Shown one piece after another: positions 17,228 to 26,469 of a stretch of 64,000 nt of DNA. Origin of the DNA: M3007 sp046329435 (lineage in GTDB: Bacteria > Bacteroidota > Bacteroidia > Chitinophagales > Saprospiraceae); assembly GCA_046329435.1 (NCBI GenBank), contig JAXLUR010000004.1:434001-498000 (forward strand). Reading direction: 5' to 3'. Under the pieces are notes generated by a model. The model had not been told where the DNA came from. It searched no databases and saw only the letters and a program-made list of their open reading frames with translations. The position numbers and the translations under genes were made by a program. The stretch's first letter is position 1, and each line of letters begins with the position of its first letter.

Positions 17228-18261
17228 GGCGTGACGGAATATTCGGGTAGAAAAGGAATTTGAAGGCGCATTTCCCGCTCGCCTACCGATTGCAGCAACG
17301 GCAGGCCGCGCGCTTCGAAATCGCCGCGGATCTGCGCCCATTCCTGCTCGCCGGCGTCGAGCCACACGGTTTTGGGCTGGTAGGGGCCTTCAAGGCGCAA
17401 ACCCGAGGCATCGGCGCTGACCCGAATATGCAAAGGGCGGTCGGCAGCGATTTCCTGGGTGCTGACCCAGTAATCGAGCGCGGCGCGCAGGGTCGTGGGG
17501 AATATTTGTTGATCAAAAAAACGGGGATCAACCTCTTCCCTGACGGAAAAATCGGGGTCGAAACGCGTCTCCAGCAGAAAGGCATACGCCCGCAAAAAAG
17601 CCAGTTCTTCCCCAACTGTCACATGGCTGGTCTGGTTGGCGCGCAGCAGGTAGCGATACACTTTCGACATCTCATCGACGAAACGTTCGGCCTGGCGGGG
17701 GTTGTCGCCGATCAGCGCCGACAGGGTGGTCAGGCTGTTGAATAAAAAGTGCGGATTGACCCGGTTTTTCAGCCCTTCCAGCTGCCGGCGGGCCCGGTCG
17801 CGGCGCAATTGTTCGGTGCGTTGCAGGGTCAGCCGGTAATTCTGGAAAAAATAAATGGCTTCATAAACACTGCCCAGCACGGCCCAAAAGGCAAATGCGG
17901 TGATGATGTTGTTGCGCAGACCGATCAGGGTGAACACCTTGAACGGCGTCACGACCATCCTGTCCACCGTCCACAACAAGGCGGTATGCCCTGCCGCACA
18001 AACGACCAGCCAGCCGGCCAGGGTCCACAATACGCGAGGCAAAGTGTTGTCGAGCCCTGGCCAGCGCTGCCTGACGCTCAGGATCATCCAGCGGCCTGCT
18101 TCCCACATCAGGATGGTAAAAACCAGGCCGTAGAGGGAAAACTGCCACCAGAGGTCCCAGCGCCCGGGGTAAAAAATCGGCATTTGCGCCAGGGTGGCGA
18201 TCGGAACCGAAAGCGGATTGCCAATCAGGCGCAGCCATTTGTCGTTGAGCGAATTTTCCAC
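17224..18261 (-). CDS. LytS-type kinase paralogue with degenerate ATP-binding domain (possible pseudokinase)
   Basis: The start is assigned to the GTG at 18261 (reading (V)ENSLNDKWLRLIGNPLSV), because the family begins near this motif and a -33/-7 promoter lies 18-49 bp upstream; a TTG at 18300 also opens the frame. The 345-aa protein has membrane segments over residues ~25-135 and the acceptor-His motif KNRVNPHFLFNSLTTLSALI. Its catalytic half diverges: where the sister kinase has LLENAVKHNEI, this protein has LRAALDYWVSTQEI, so the N-box Asn, Lys and His are missing, and no recognisable G box follows. It may still be phosphorylated in trans or dimerise with the downstream kinase. It overlaps that gene by 4 bp. 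Confidence 0.8.
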   Translation of the reverse strand: MENSLNDKWLRLIGNPLSVPIATLAQMPIFYPGRWDLWWQFSLYGLVFTILMWEAGRWMILSVRQRWPGLDNTLPRVLWTLAGWLVVCAAGHTALLWTVDRMVVTPFKVFTLIGLRNNIITAFAFWAVLGSVYEAIYFFQNYRLTLQRTEQLRRDRARRQLEGLKNRVNPHFLFNSLTTLSALIGDNPRQAERFVDEMSKVYRYLLRANQTSHVTVGEELAFLRAYAFLLETRFDPDFSVREEVDPRFFDQQIFPTTLRAALDYWVSTQEIAADRPLHIRVSADASGLRLEGPYQPKTVWLDAGEQEWAQIRGDFEARGLPLLQSVGEREMRLQIPFLPEYSVTP

Positions 18262-18278
18262 GGCAGTGATTGATCCTT

Positions 18279-18310
18279 CAAAATTAGCCCATTGACGCAA
18301 GCCGTTTCAA
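18279..18310 (-). promoter_or_regulatory. Promoter of the tandem kinase/LytTR operon
   Basis: On the minus strand, TTG (18310-18308) is followed after 21 nt by TAATTTTG (18286-18279), a full Bacteroidota -33/-7 pair. The transcription start would fall about 11 bp before the GTG at 18261, which supports that start codon. Confidence 0.6.
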
Positions 18311-18378
18311 TTGTTTGGGTTGAATTGCGCGCCCGGCGACATCAACTGTCAACCCGGGCGCATGAATTGCGGGGTCTT

Positions 18379-19398
18379 TCAGGGAGTCTGCCGGCGCTGT
18401 TGTTCCCAGGCCGCACAGGTTTCCATCTGTTCGATTTCATTGGTCAAAAGGTTATACAGGTCTTGCAACATGAACTGCCGGGTACTCAGCACCAGGGTGT
18501 AATGCATGCCGAAATCGTAGTTTTTGCCGTAGTTCACTTTTTTCAGGGCTTCGTTCAGCGGGGCCATACGCGTCGTCAGGTCGTGCCGGTATTGCGCCAG
18601 CAGCGCCCGGGACTCTTCCCACTCTGCCGCCCCGAGTTCGGCGTGTTTGCCGGCAGCCTCCCGCCGGATTGTTTTGACCTTTTCGGGGTCGTGGTCGTGG
18701 CCGTATTCGCCAAAAGCGATCATCGGCAGTTTGTCGATCTCGGCATTGGCCCGGGCATCCACTTCGGCATGGCGCTCGGCAAAACGCTGGCGGAGGGCGG
18801 CCAGGGCATTCCAGCGATCCGGATCGGCGCTGGTTTGCATGTAGGCCGTGCACATGCCCGCCCAGTCGGCATCAAGTCCGGCAGGCATGGCAGACGGGGT
18901 ATTGGCCACACCCTGCGCGGGCTGAATACCCTTTTGGGCAAGCAGTTTGGCCATATAGGCCTGCTGCTCGGCTTCACTCATGTGCGAAAACTCCCGGGCG
19001 AAAGCCGGGTCGTTCATCATTTTCGTGGCCAGCTCAGCCGTTGCAGCATCCATTGCGTTTTGCTGGGTCGGCGACACACGCGATGTTGCGGGCAATGCGG
19101 CGGGCTTCATGCCGGTCGGGTACTGCCGGTAAAAGTCGGCAGACAAGGTCTGGATTTGCTGTTGCGCGGCTTCGAGCTGCGACAGCCAGGGTTGGTAAAA
19201 CTGTTCGGTCTGAGGAGCGGATGCGCCGTTGGGGTAAACGCGCTGCGCAACTTCCGCAACTGTCGCCGGCGCTTTGGGGAGCGCGGTCAGCAGGGCAGCA
19301 GCGTCGGCATCGCCAGCCGGCTGAGCAGCAAGGCGGCTCAGGCCGGCGGCCAGAAAGGCCGTCATCAGAAGGGATTGGGCAAAACGGTTAACAGACAT
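18379..19398 (-). CDS. Secreted helical protein of unknown function
   Basis: The 339-aa product has a signal peptide (residues 1-25, MSVNRFAQSLLMTAFLAAGL...) and an Ala/Gln-rich, mostly helical mature part. Motifs that stand out are a Met-rich segment at ~120-150 (MMNDPAFAREFSHMSEAEQQ), FGEYGHDHDPEKVKTIRREA in the middle and NYGKNYDFGMHYTLVLSTRQ near the end. I do not recognise a family. It stands alone; the 3' neighbour is the tandem kinase operon on the same strand. A periplasmic location is inferred from the signal peptide. Confidence 0.65.
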   Translation of the reverse strand: MSVNRFAQSLLMTAFLAAGLSRLAAQPAGDADAAALLTALPKAPATVAEVAQRVYPNGASAPQTEQFYQPWLSQLEAAQQQIQTLSADFYRQYPTGMKPAALPATSRVSPTQQNAMDAATAELATKMMNDPAFAREFSHMSEAEQQAYMAKLLAQKGIQPAQGVANTPSAMPAGLDADWAGMCTAYMQTSADPDRWNALAALRQRFAERHAEVDARANAEIDKLPMIAFGEYGHDHDPEKVKTIRREAAGKHAELGAAEWEESRALLAQYRHDLTTRMAPLNEALKKVNYGKNYDFGMHYTLVLSTRQFMLQDLYNLLTNEIEQMETCAAWEQQRRQTP

Positions 19399-19517
19399 GA
19401 TCGTTGGGTGTGCGTTTGGTGTATGAAAGTCCCTTTGACCACCGCCGGGGCAGTCAGGTTACGGCCGGCGCCAAAGCACGGGACCAACGGGCATCAAAAC
19501 AGGATAAATAGCCGGAT

Positions 19518-20366
19518 TCAGGCGTTTTTCAGCCAGTCTTCGAAAGTCGTGGGGCCAATTTTCGGGGCCAGCGTTTCGTGTTGCGTCACTTCGAGGAAAA
19601 AGGCCAGTTTGTCGTACAGGTTGCGATCGAGCAGCCGCCAGAAAGGCAACGCGGCACGGACCATGCCGGCAGGCAGGCGCCGCACTTTTTTACCCGGGCG
19701 CACCGTCTGCATGACAAGTTCGTTGATGCGGTGCCGGGAATATACCTGCTGGCCGCCGGCCGGTATCAGGGCAAATGACTGGTCGAGAGCATCCACGCAC
19801 ACCTTGGCCAGGTCGGCCTCGCTGATCGGGTTGGTCAGGCTGTCGCCCTTGCCGATGGTGACCAGCATGCCCCGCCGGGCCAGTTTGAGCAGGTCGTTGA
19901 ACGCGCTCATGATCGCCGTGGGTTGCACGATGGAATAATCGATGCCCGACCCGATCAGGCGTTCGGAGAATTCGTGGTGCACCCGGAAATAGGTCAGCTG
20001 CGTCAGCTGCGCGGCGCCGAGCGCCGAGAGGTACACGAATTTTTTCACCCCTGCCGACAGGGCTTCGGCGAGCACGTTGGTGTTGCCGCCCAGATCGACG
20101 GCTTCGAAACCCGGCTGGCTGAAATCGAAGGTCGATACGCTTTTCCCCAGGGCGGAAATCACGGCGTCCTGTCCCTCGCAGATGCCTTTCAGGGTGTCGG
20201 GCTTCAAGGCGTCGGCTTCGATCAGGCGGGTCACGAACGGCATAATGTGCGCCGCGCGCTCCCGGTTCCGAACCACCGCACTGACCGTATGGCCGCGCCG
20301 GTCGAGTTCGGCGGCAATGGCGCGACCTGCATGGCCTGTAGCGCCGAAAAGAAGGATGTTAGACAT
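19518..20366 (-). CDS. NAD(P)-binding atypical SDR (NmrA-like) protein
   Basis: The ATG at 20366 gives a 282-aa protein beginning MSNILLFGATGHAGRAIAAE, with the Rossmann GATGxxGR motif of atypical short-chain dehydrogenases at its very start; the upstream in-frame extension is rejected for this reason. Further matches: VVRNRERA (cofactor selectivity loop), DAVISALGKS, FVYLSALGAAQL, the YSIVQPTAIMSAF segment and ISEADLAKVCVDAL. Such proteins act as sensors or isomerase-like enzymes on nucleotide-sugar, quinone or flavin-like substrates; here the substrate is unknown. Confidence 0.88.
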   Translation of the reverse strand: MSNILLFGATGHAGRAIAAELDRRGHTVSAVVRNRERAAHIMPFVTRLIEADALKPDTLKGICEGQDAVISALGKSVSTFDFSQPGFEAVDLGGNTNVLAEALSAGVKKFVYLSALGAAQLTQLTYFRVHHEFSERLIGSGIDYSIVQPTAIMSAFNDLLKLARRGMLVTIGKGDSLTNPISEADLAKVCVDALDQSFALIPAGGQQVYSRHRINELVMQTVRPGKKVRRLPAGMVRAALPFWRLLDRNLYDKLAFFLEVTQHETLAPKIGPTTFEDWLKNA

Positions 20367-20455
20367 GGCTGGCAAATGTCCTTTTTGAAAAAAGGCAAGG
20401 CAAAATTGCGGCTCGCCGGCGTTGCACGGCAAGGCCAGGCGTCATGAATTGAGAT

Positions 20456-20483
20456 AAAAAAAGGGTGAACTGACATTTCACCC
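20456..20483 (-). terminator. Rho-independent terminator of hflX
   Basis: On the minus strand a 7-bp stem (GGGTGAA / TTCACCC, 20483-20463) is followed by seven T (A-run 20456-20462 on the plus strand), 29 bp after the hflX stop. Confidence 0.75.
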
Positions 20484-20511
20484 GGCCTGCCGCGGCCGCG
20501 GCGCAACAGGT

Positions 20512-21720
20512 TCACCAGCTTTTCACCTGGTGCGGATAACGTATCACGTAGGCCTCCTTGATCAGCCGCGTCATTCGCTCGCGCAACTCATCGATACCCT
20601 CCTTGCTTCGGGCCGAGATGAAGACGTTTTCGCCGAACGAATTGCGCAGGCGGTCGCGCAGTTCGATCTCGAGTTCGCGCCGCGTGCCGGCGTCGAGCAG
20701 CTCGTCGAAATAGCGCTCGCGGTGGAGGTCGATTTTGTTGAACACCATGAGGGTGGGCTTGTCGCCCGCGCCGATGTCTTTCAGCGTAGCCTGCACGGTA
20801 CGGATATGGTCTTCAAATTGCGGGTGCGCCAGATCGACTACATGCAAAAGCAGGTCGCTTTCGCGCACCTCGTCGAGTGTGCTTTTAAAACTTTCGACCA
20901 GATGGTGCGGCAGTTTGCGGATAAACCCGACGGTATCGGACAGGAGGAAAGGCATGGTGCCGAACACCACTTTTCGCACCGTGGTATCGAGGGTGGCGAA
21001 AAGTTTGTTTTCTTCGAGCACAGTCGATTTGCTCAGCAGGTTCATCAGTGTGCTTTTGCCCACGTTGGTGTAGCCGACGAGCGCCACGCGGATCAGTTCA
21101 CCGCGGGTTTTGCGCTGGGTTTGCGATTGCCGGTCGATGTCTTTCAGGCGGTCTTCCAGGCTTTTGATGCGCTGTTGTACGATTCGGCGGTCGGTTTCGA
21201 TCTGCGTTTCGCCCGGTCCGCGCATCCCGATACCGCCGCGCTGGCGTTCGAGGTGAGTCCAGAGGCCCCGAAGGCGCGGAAGGAGGTACTTCATCTGGGC
21301 CAGTTCGACCTGTGCTTTGGCCTGGGCGGTCTGGGCGCGGTTGGCAAAAATGTCGAGGATGAGCGAAGAGCGATCCACGATCTTCACTTTCAGGGCTTCT
21401 TCGAGGTGGTTGGTTTGTTTGCCGCTGAGGTCGTCGTCGAAGATCACCATGTTGATCTCCTCGTGGCGTTCGAGGTAGCGGCCGATTTCCTCCACCTTGC
21501 CCTTGCCGATGAAGCTGGTGTGTTCGGGGTGCTGCAAACGCTGGGTAAAACGCCGGAGGCTGACGGCGCCGGCCGTCAGCGCAAGGAATTCGAGCTCGTC
21601 GAGGTATTCCTGGGCTTGCGTCTCGGTCACGTCGGGCGTGATAAGCCCGACGAGCACGGCGTGTTCGGTTTCTTTTTTAAGGGCGGCGGCTTTTTCGCCG
21701 AGGGTCCAGTCTTTGGCCAT
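20512..21720 (-). CDS. hflX: Ribosome-associated GTPase HflX
   Basis: The ATG at 21720 (MAKDWTLGEKAAALKKET) gives a 402-aa protein; an upstream in-frame extension to 21921 has no family similarity. The N-terminal ATP-binding-like domain carries FIGKGKVEEI and VIFDDDLSGKQTNHLEEAL, followed by the HflX signature RGGIGMRGPGETQIETDRR. The G domain has Walker A GYTNVGKSTLMN, switch FATLDTTVRK, DTVGFIRKLPHHLVESFKST and NKID. HflX splits or rescues 70S ribosomes under stress. It is transcribed divergently from rpoN. Confidence 0.95.
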   Translation of the reverse strand: MAKDWTLGEKAAALKKETEHAVLVGLITPDVTETQAQEYLDELEFLALTAGAVSLRRFTQRLQHPEHTSFIGKGKVEEIGRYLERHEEINMVIFDDDLSGKQTNHLEEALKVKIVDRSSLILDIFANRAQTAQAKAQVELAQMKYLLPRLRGLWTHLERQRGGIGMRGPGETQIETDRRIVQQRIKSLEDRLKDIDRQSQTQRKTRGELIRVALVGYTNVGKSTLMNLLSKSTVLEENKLFATLDTTVRKVVFGTMPFLLSDTVGFIRKLPHHLVESFKSTLDEVRESDLLLHVVDLAHPQFEDHIRTVQATLKDIGAGDKPTLMVFNKIDLHRERYFDELLDAGTRRELEIELRDRLRNSFGENVFISARSKEGIDELRERMTRLIKEAYVIRYPHQVKSW

Positions 21721-22150
21721 ATGGAAAAACAAATTCGGGATGGAGCAAACGGCGCGGCAAAACCTGCAGCCGGCTGTGGGCCGGCCCCGAAGCTGCTCCG
21801 GAGTGCAAAGTTCCGTCATTAAAAGCCCGATTCGGTCGTAAAGTTTCCTTTCTGCAAAAAAAATCCGCCGGCACGTGTTAAACCTTTGCACTGGAAAGCG
21901 GTTTTTCCCTAACCTTGCCAAAATTTTTTTGAAAAAAAACCGGCTCCCCCGCCGGGCTGTTTTTTGTCTAAAATTTTGATTTTTAATTTTTTAGATAAAA
22001 TTCGTTTTTCAAAAACCCTACCCTGTCCTGTCAGTTTCCGCAATTCCGGACGAATTTGGCCTCCGTTTTGATGGGGCCGCCGGGCCGGCGGTAACAAATA
22101 ACGCAAATCACTAAACCGAATCATCGTAAAACACTCCCCAGCCTTTCCCG
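21721..22150. other. Divergent intergenic region between hflX and rpoN, with a putative rpoN promoter
   Basis: No gene is seen in these 430 bp. 21930-22015 is strongly AT-rich with long A and T runs. On the plus strand TTTG (21885-21888), 21 nt, then TAACCTTG (21910-21917) approximates the Bacteroidota -33/-7 pair, about 230 bp before rpoN. A second AT-rich stretch near 21960-22010 could hold additional start sites. No operator is recognisable. Confidence 0.4.
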
Positions 22151-23815
22151 ATGTCGTTGTACGGACCGAAACAGACGCTCAGCCAGAAAATGCAGCAAAA
22201 GCTGTCGCCCCAGCAGATTCAGCTCATGAAACTGCTGCAAATCCCGACAGCAATGCTCGAACAGCGCATCCAGGAAGAACTTGAAGCCAATCCGGCCCTC
22301 GAGGAAGGCGACGAGCACGACGGGCTGCTCGACGAAATGTCGAGCATGGATCTCGACGACGCCGACGCCGATTATTACGCCCGCGAGCAAAAAGCCGAAG
22401 CAGGCGAAGCCGACGAGGCCGCGCCCGAAGCCGACGGCGGCGGAGCCGATGCGCTCGACGAGATCGATCGCGATACGGCCGACGATTATGCCGACGACGA
22501 CAGCGCCAGCTTGTCGGAATCCGACAGCGACGATGATTTCGGGATGGACGAGTACCTGCGCGACTTTATAGAAGACGACCCCAGCACCTACAAAACCCGC
22601 GGCGACGACCGCGGCGGCGAGGAAGAAGAACGCACCATCCCCATTGTTTCAGAAAATACCTTCCACGAATACCTCGAACAGCAACTCGGCCTGCTCCCCC
22701 TCAAAGACGAACGCGAACGCGCCATCGCCCTCCAGGTGATCGGCTCCATCGACGACGACGGCTACCTGCGCCGCGACCCCGCCGCCATGGTCGACGACCT
22801 GCTGTTCAGCCAGAATATCTCCACCAACGAACGCGAAATCGAACACGTGCTGGCCAGAATCCAGCAATTCGACCCGGCCGGCACAGGCGCCCGCGATCTG
22901 CAGGAGTGCCTTCTGCTCCAGCTCCGCGCCAAACTCCGCACCGATGCCGATATCCCTTACGAGGAGCAGCTCGCTATCGAAATTGCCCAGCGCATCATCG
23001 GAGAATACTTCGACGAGTTTACCAAAAAACACTACACACGCCTTTGCCGCGCCCTCGGCCTCGATGAAGAAGACCTCAAAGTCGCTATCGACGAGATCCT
23101 GAAACTCAACCCCAAACCCGCCAGCGGCTTTGCCACACGCGGCGACCGCGCCCTCAACTACATCGTGCCCGATTTCCTCGTACACAACCGCGACGGCGAA
23201 CTCGAACTCACGCTCAATGCCCGCAACGCCCCCGACCTGCGCATCAACGACCACTACCGCGAAATGCTGCGCGCCTTCCATTCGGGCCGCAACGGCCGCC
23301 GCCCCAGTAAAAAAGAAAAAGAAGCCATTCTTTTTATCAAACAAAAGATCGACAGCGCCAAGTGGTTCATCGACGCCATCAAGCAGCGCCAGCAAACCAT
23401 GATGCTGACCATGGGCGCCATTCTCGACCACCAGCAGGAATACTTCTTCACCGGCGACCAGAAAAAACTGCGGCCGATGATCCTCAAAGACATCGCCGAC
23501 ACCACGGGCCTCGACATATCCACCGTCTCGCGCGTGGCCAACTCCAAATACGTGCAGACCGAATTCGGCACCAAACGCCTCAAGGAGTTTTTCTCGGAAA
23601 GCCTCCAGACGCAGGACGGCGAGGAAGTCTCTACCATCGAGGTCAAAAAAATCCTCACCGACCTCATCAGCGAAGAAAACAAACGCCGCCCGCTCTCCGA
23701 CGAAAAACTCAAATCCCTGCTCCTCAAAAAAGGCTACAACATCGCCCGGCGCACCGTGGCCAAATACCGCGAGCAACTGAACATCCCGGTGGCGCGGCTC
23801 CGGAAAGAGCTGTAA
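22151..23815 (+). CDS. rpoN: RNA polymerase sigma-54 factor RpoN
   Basis: The 554-aa product has all sigma-54 regions. Region I (MSLYGPKQTLSQKMQQKLSP, QQIQLMKLLQIP) binds the AAA+ activator; region II (residues ~55-165) is a long, very acidic linker rich in Asp/Glu; region III contains the core-binding domain (EYLEQQLGLLPLKDERERAI) and the helix-turn-helix (LKDIADTTGLDISTVSRVAN). The C-terminal RpoN box ARRTVAKYREQL that reads the -24 element is intact. Sigma-54 directs transcription only with an ATP-hydrolysing activator; none is present in this window. Confidence 0.97.
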   Translation: MSLYGPKQTLSQKMQQKLSPQQIQLMKLLQIPTAMLEQRIQEELEANPALEEGDEHDGLLDEMSSMDLDDADADYYAREQKAEAGEADEAAPEADGGGADALDEIDRDTADDYADDDSASLSESDSDDDFGMDEYLRDFIEDDPSTYKTRGDDRGGEEEERTIPIVSENTFHEYLEQQLGLLPLKDERERAIALQVIGSIDDDGYLRRDPAAMVDDLLFSQNISTNEREIEHVLARIQQFDPAGTGARDLQECLLLQLRAKLRTDADIPYEEQLAIEIAQRIIGEYFDEFTKKHYTRLCRALGLDEEDLKVAIDEILKLNPKPASGFATRGDRALNYIVPDFLVHNRDGELELTLNARNAPDLRINDHYREMLRAFHSGRNGRRPSKKEKEAILFIKQKIDSAKWFIDAIKQRQQTMMLTMGAILDHQQEYFFTGDQKKLRPMILKDIADTTGLDISTVSRVANSKYVQTEFGTKRLKEFFSESLQTQDGEEVSTIEVKKILTDLISEENKRRPLSDEKLKSLLLKKGYNIARRTVAKYREQLNIPVARLRKEL

Positions 23816-23921
23816 AAACGGCTGGAAATCAGGTTTTTAAGTTGTGAAACCAGGTCCTGTTTTTTGAAATAAATTTTCAGGCGCAGGGCCTTTGAGACCG
23901 ATGGTATGGAAATCGGGCGTA

Positions 23922-23929
23922 TATCTTTG
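23922..23929 (+). promoter_or_regulatory. Putative -7 box TATCTTTG upstream of recA
   Basis: An exact TAnnTTTG match on the plus strand, 185 bp before recA. A TTTG at 23891-23894 is upstream but at 27 nt, longer than usual spacing, so this is only a candidate. The 100 bp before recA (24005-24100) is very AT-rich and may contain a second start. Confidence 0.3.
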
Positions 23930-24113
23930 GGGAAAGGCGCTGGCATGGCAAAGGATTTTTTTCACGGTATTTGCACGAACACGGCGGCTATGCCGTCAAA
24001 CCAGGTCTCGTTTCAAACTTTTTTCTTGAAATTTTTTCAAAAAACATTTTTAAAACAACTTTTTGTTTTAATTTTGGGTCTTCAAATTTTACCACTTACC
24101 AACAGCCTCAAAC

Positions 24114-25193
24114 ATGGCAGACGAAAGAGAAAATAAACTTAAATCCCTCCAGGCCACCATCGACCGGCTTGATAAAACCTACGGCAAAGGCACCATCATG
24201 CGCCTCGGCGACCGCCAGGCCATCGAAGTAGAAGTCATTCCTTCCGGCTCGCTGGGGCTCGATCTGGCGCTGGGCTGCGGCGGTTATCCCAAAGGCCGTA
24301 TCATCGAAATCTACGGCCCGGAATCCTCCGGTAAAACCACCCTGGCCATCCACGCCGTTGCCGAATGCCAGAAAAAAGGCGGAATTGCGGCCATTATCGA
24401 CGCCGAACACGCTTTCGACCGCTTCTATGCCGAAGGGCTGGGGGTAGATGTCAACAACCTGCTCATCTCCCAACCCGACAACGGCGAGCAGGCCCTTGAA
24501 ATCGCTGAAAACCTGATCCGCTCCGGCGCTGTGGACATTGTTGTGGTCGACTCCGTAGCCGCGCTCGTGCCCCGCTCCGAGATCGAAGGCGAAATGGGCG
24601 ATTCCAAGGTAGGCCTCCAGGCCCGCCTCATGAGCCAGGCCATGCGCAAGCTCACCGCCGCCATCGGCCGCACCGGCTGCTGCTGCATCTTTATCAACCA
24701 GCTGCGCGAAAAAATCGGTGTCATGTTCGGCAATCCTGAAACGACCACGGGCGGTAACGCGCTCAAATTCTACGCCTCCGTCCGTCTCGATATCCGGCGC
24801 TCCGGCGGCGGCATCAAAGACAAGGACGGCAACGTGGTCGGCAACCAGGTCAAAGTGAAAATTGTCAAAAACAAACTGGCCCCCCCTTTCCGCATAGCAG
24901 AGTTTGAAATTGTCTTCGGTGAAGGTATCTCCAAGGCCGGCGAAATCGTCGACCTCGGCAGCCAGTACGATGTGATCCAAAAAAGCGGCGCCTGGTACAG
25001 CTACGAAGGCGCCAAAATCGCCCAGGGCCGCGACGCAGCCAAACAATTCCTGCTCGACAACCCGGAGACGGCCGTTGAGATCGAAAAGAAAATCAAGGAA
25101 AAAATCGCCGCCGGCGGCGCTGCCGCCAAAGCCAGCGCAGCCAAAGCCGTACTCAACGGCGCCGGCGACGATGACGCGGACGACGAGGATTGA
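24114..25193 (+). CDS. recA: Recombinase RecA
   Basis: The 359-aa product has the RecA core: Walker A GPESSGKTTLAIHA, Walker B-like VDIVVVDSVAALVPRSEIEG, DNA-binding loop L1 EGEMGDSKVGLQARLMSQAM, loop L2 FINQLREKIGVMFGNPETTT, and the C-terminal domain with an acidic tail (GAGDDDADDED). The tail is a common regulatory feature of RecA. It forms filaments on single-stranded DNA for homologous recombination and induces LexA/UmuD self-cleavage; the window also contains umuD. No recX is adjacent. Confidence 0.98.
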   Translation: MADERENKLKSLQATIDRLDKTYGKGTIMRLGDRQAIEVEVIPSGSLGLDLALGCGGYPKGRIIEIYGPESSGKTTLAIHAVAECQKKGGIAAIIDAEHAFDRFYAEGLGVDVNNLLISQPDNGEQALEIAENLIRSGAVDIVVVDSVAALVPRSEIEGEMGDSKVGLQARLMSQAMRKLTAAIGRTGCCCIFINQLREKIGVMFGNPETTTGGNALKFYASVRLDIRRSGGGIKDKDGNVVGNQVKVKIVKNKLAPPFRIAEFEIVFGEGISKAGEIVDLGSQYDVIQKSGAWYSYEGAKIAQGRDAAKQFLLDNPETAVEIEKKIKEKIAAGGAAAKASAAKAVLNGAGDDDADDED

Positions 25194-25554
25194 TATACCG
25201 CGCGCCGCCAGGCTTTTAGTACGACGGGGCCATAAACCCATATCAATCTTATGAGCCGTCTGCCTGAACCTTACCGGCGCGAAGCATAACACCTTCGTTT
25301 TTCCAGCCCTGTCCTGTGAAACACTGGCAACTGCCCCGGCCTCCACCCGCCGGGGCAGTTTGTTTTATAAGCCGGTTGACGCCCGACCAGGCGCCCGAAA
25401 AAATCGCAGGCGAATTAAACCACCCCGCATGTTCAGCGTCAAAGTCGCATGGCACATGCCGGAAACTCCATTTCCGCCTTGCCGCGGTACCGACATTCCG
25501 ACATGTTCGTACCACTCTTTGCTGCACTATTTTTGATTCACTAATGTACTAACC
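25194..25554. other. Intergenic region after recA: terminator and promoter candidate
   Basis: No gene is visible in these 361 bp. An 11-bp stem AACTGCCCCGG / CCGGGGCAGTT at 25329-25360 with a 10-nt loop, followed by TGTTTT, forms a good rho-independent terminator 135 bp after recA. TATTTTTG at 25528-25535 fits the -7 consensus and lies 20 bp before the next gene. Confidence 0.65.
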
Positions 25555-26469
25555 ATGAAAACGAATGTCTTTTCGGCGATAGCAGCCCTGTTGAGTATTC
25601 CGCTGCTATCCCTTTCCCTTTCCGCTCAAAATGCCGGCCCCCAAACCGACAGTACAGGTTATCCCGGCGACGGGTTCAGCCTGGAAGCAGCCGTAGAACT
25701 GTTCAAAAAGGCCCAGTCGCCCGAAGAGTTCGAAAAACTGCTCAACACGGAGGACAATTCCATCAACAACCTCGACCTCAACGATGACGGTGAAATTGAT
25801 TACATCCGCGTAATCGATAACATGGACGGCGACGTGCATGCCGTTGTGCTGCAGGTGCCGGTCAGCGAAACCGAATCACAGGATATCGCCGTGATCGAAA
25901 TCGAAAAAACCGGCGAGGAAGAAGCCACCCTGCAAATTATCGGCGACGAAGACGTGTATGGCAAACAGGTCATCGTCGAGCCTTTCGAAGAAGAAAAAAC
26001 CAGGGATGTCCGCAACGGCCCCTCCCTCGGCGACCAGCCTGTACGCATCGTCGTCAATGTGTGGTTGTGGCCCTCGGTGCGTTTCGTTTATCGCCCGGGT
26101 TACGTGGTCTGGGTTTCGCCGTGGCGCTGGCGCTTATATCCGGCCTGGTGGCGCCCCTGGCGCCCGCATCCCTGGGGCTGGTACCACGTACGCGTGCGGC
26201 CGTATTATGCGCGCTGCCATGTCGTCACCGTTCACCGCGTAACCCGCGCGCATGCCGTTTATGCCCCGCGCCGTACGCATTCGACGGTCGTACACACCCG
26301 TACCGTGACGCACGGCCCGCGTGGCGGCACCAAAACCAAAACGACAACGACGGTGCGCGGCAAAAACGGCAACGTCAAAGCCCAGCGCAGTACAACTACC
26401 CGAACCGGGCCACACGGCCACGTGAAACAGCAAAAAACGACGACGAAAGTGCGCAGGGGAAGGAACTGA
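25555..26469 (+). CDS. Secreted EF-hand-like protein with Trp/Pro/Arg- and His-rich C-terminus
   Basis: The 304-aa product has a signal peptide (MKTNVFSAIAALLSIPLLSL...). Residues ~40-155 form an acidic domain with one EF-hand-like loop, LDLNDDGEIDYIRV. Residues ~165-215 are dominated by Trp, Pro, Tyr and Arg (VNVWLWPSVRF, WRWRLYPAWWRPWRPHPWGW), and the remainder is His/Thr/Lys-rich and low-complexity (TTTRTGPHGHVKQQKTTTKV). The layout of an acidic calcium-binding part beside a strongly basic aromatic tail recurs in Bacteroidota envelope proteins of unknown function. Cell-surface binding of anionic polymers is plausible but unproven. Confidence 0.7.
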   Translation: MKTNVFSAIAALLSIPLLSLSLSAQNAGPQTDSTGYPGDGFSLEAAVELFKKAQSPEEFEKLLNTEDNSINNLDLNDDGEIDYIRVIDNMDGDVHAVVLQVPVSETESQDIAVIEIEKTGEEEATLQIIGDEDVYGKQVIVEPFEEEKTRDVRNGPSLGDQPVRIVVNVWLWPSVRFVYRPGYVVWVSPWRWRLYPAWWRPWRPHPWGWYHVRVRPYYARCHVVTVHRVTRAHAVYAPRRTHSTVVHTRTVTHGPRGGTKTKTTTTVRGKNGNVKAQRSTTTRTGPHGHVKQQKTTTKVRRGRN

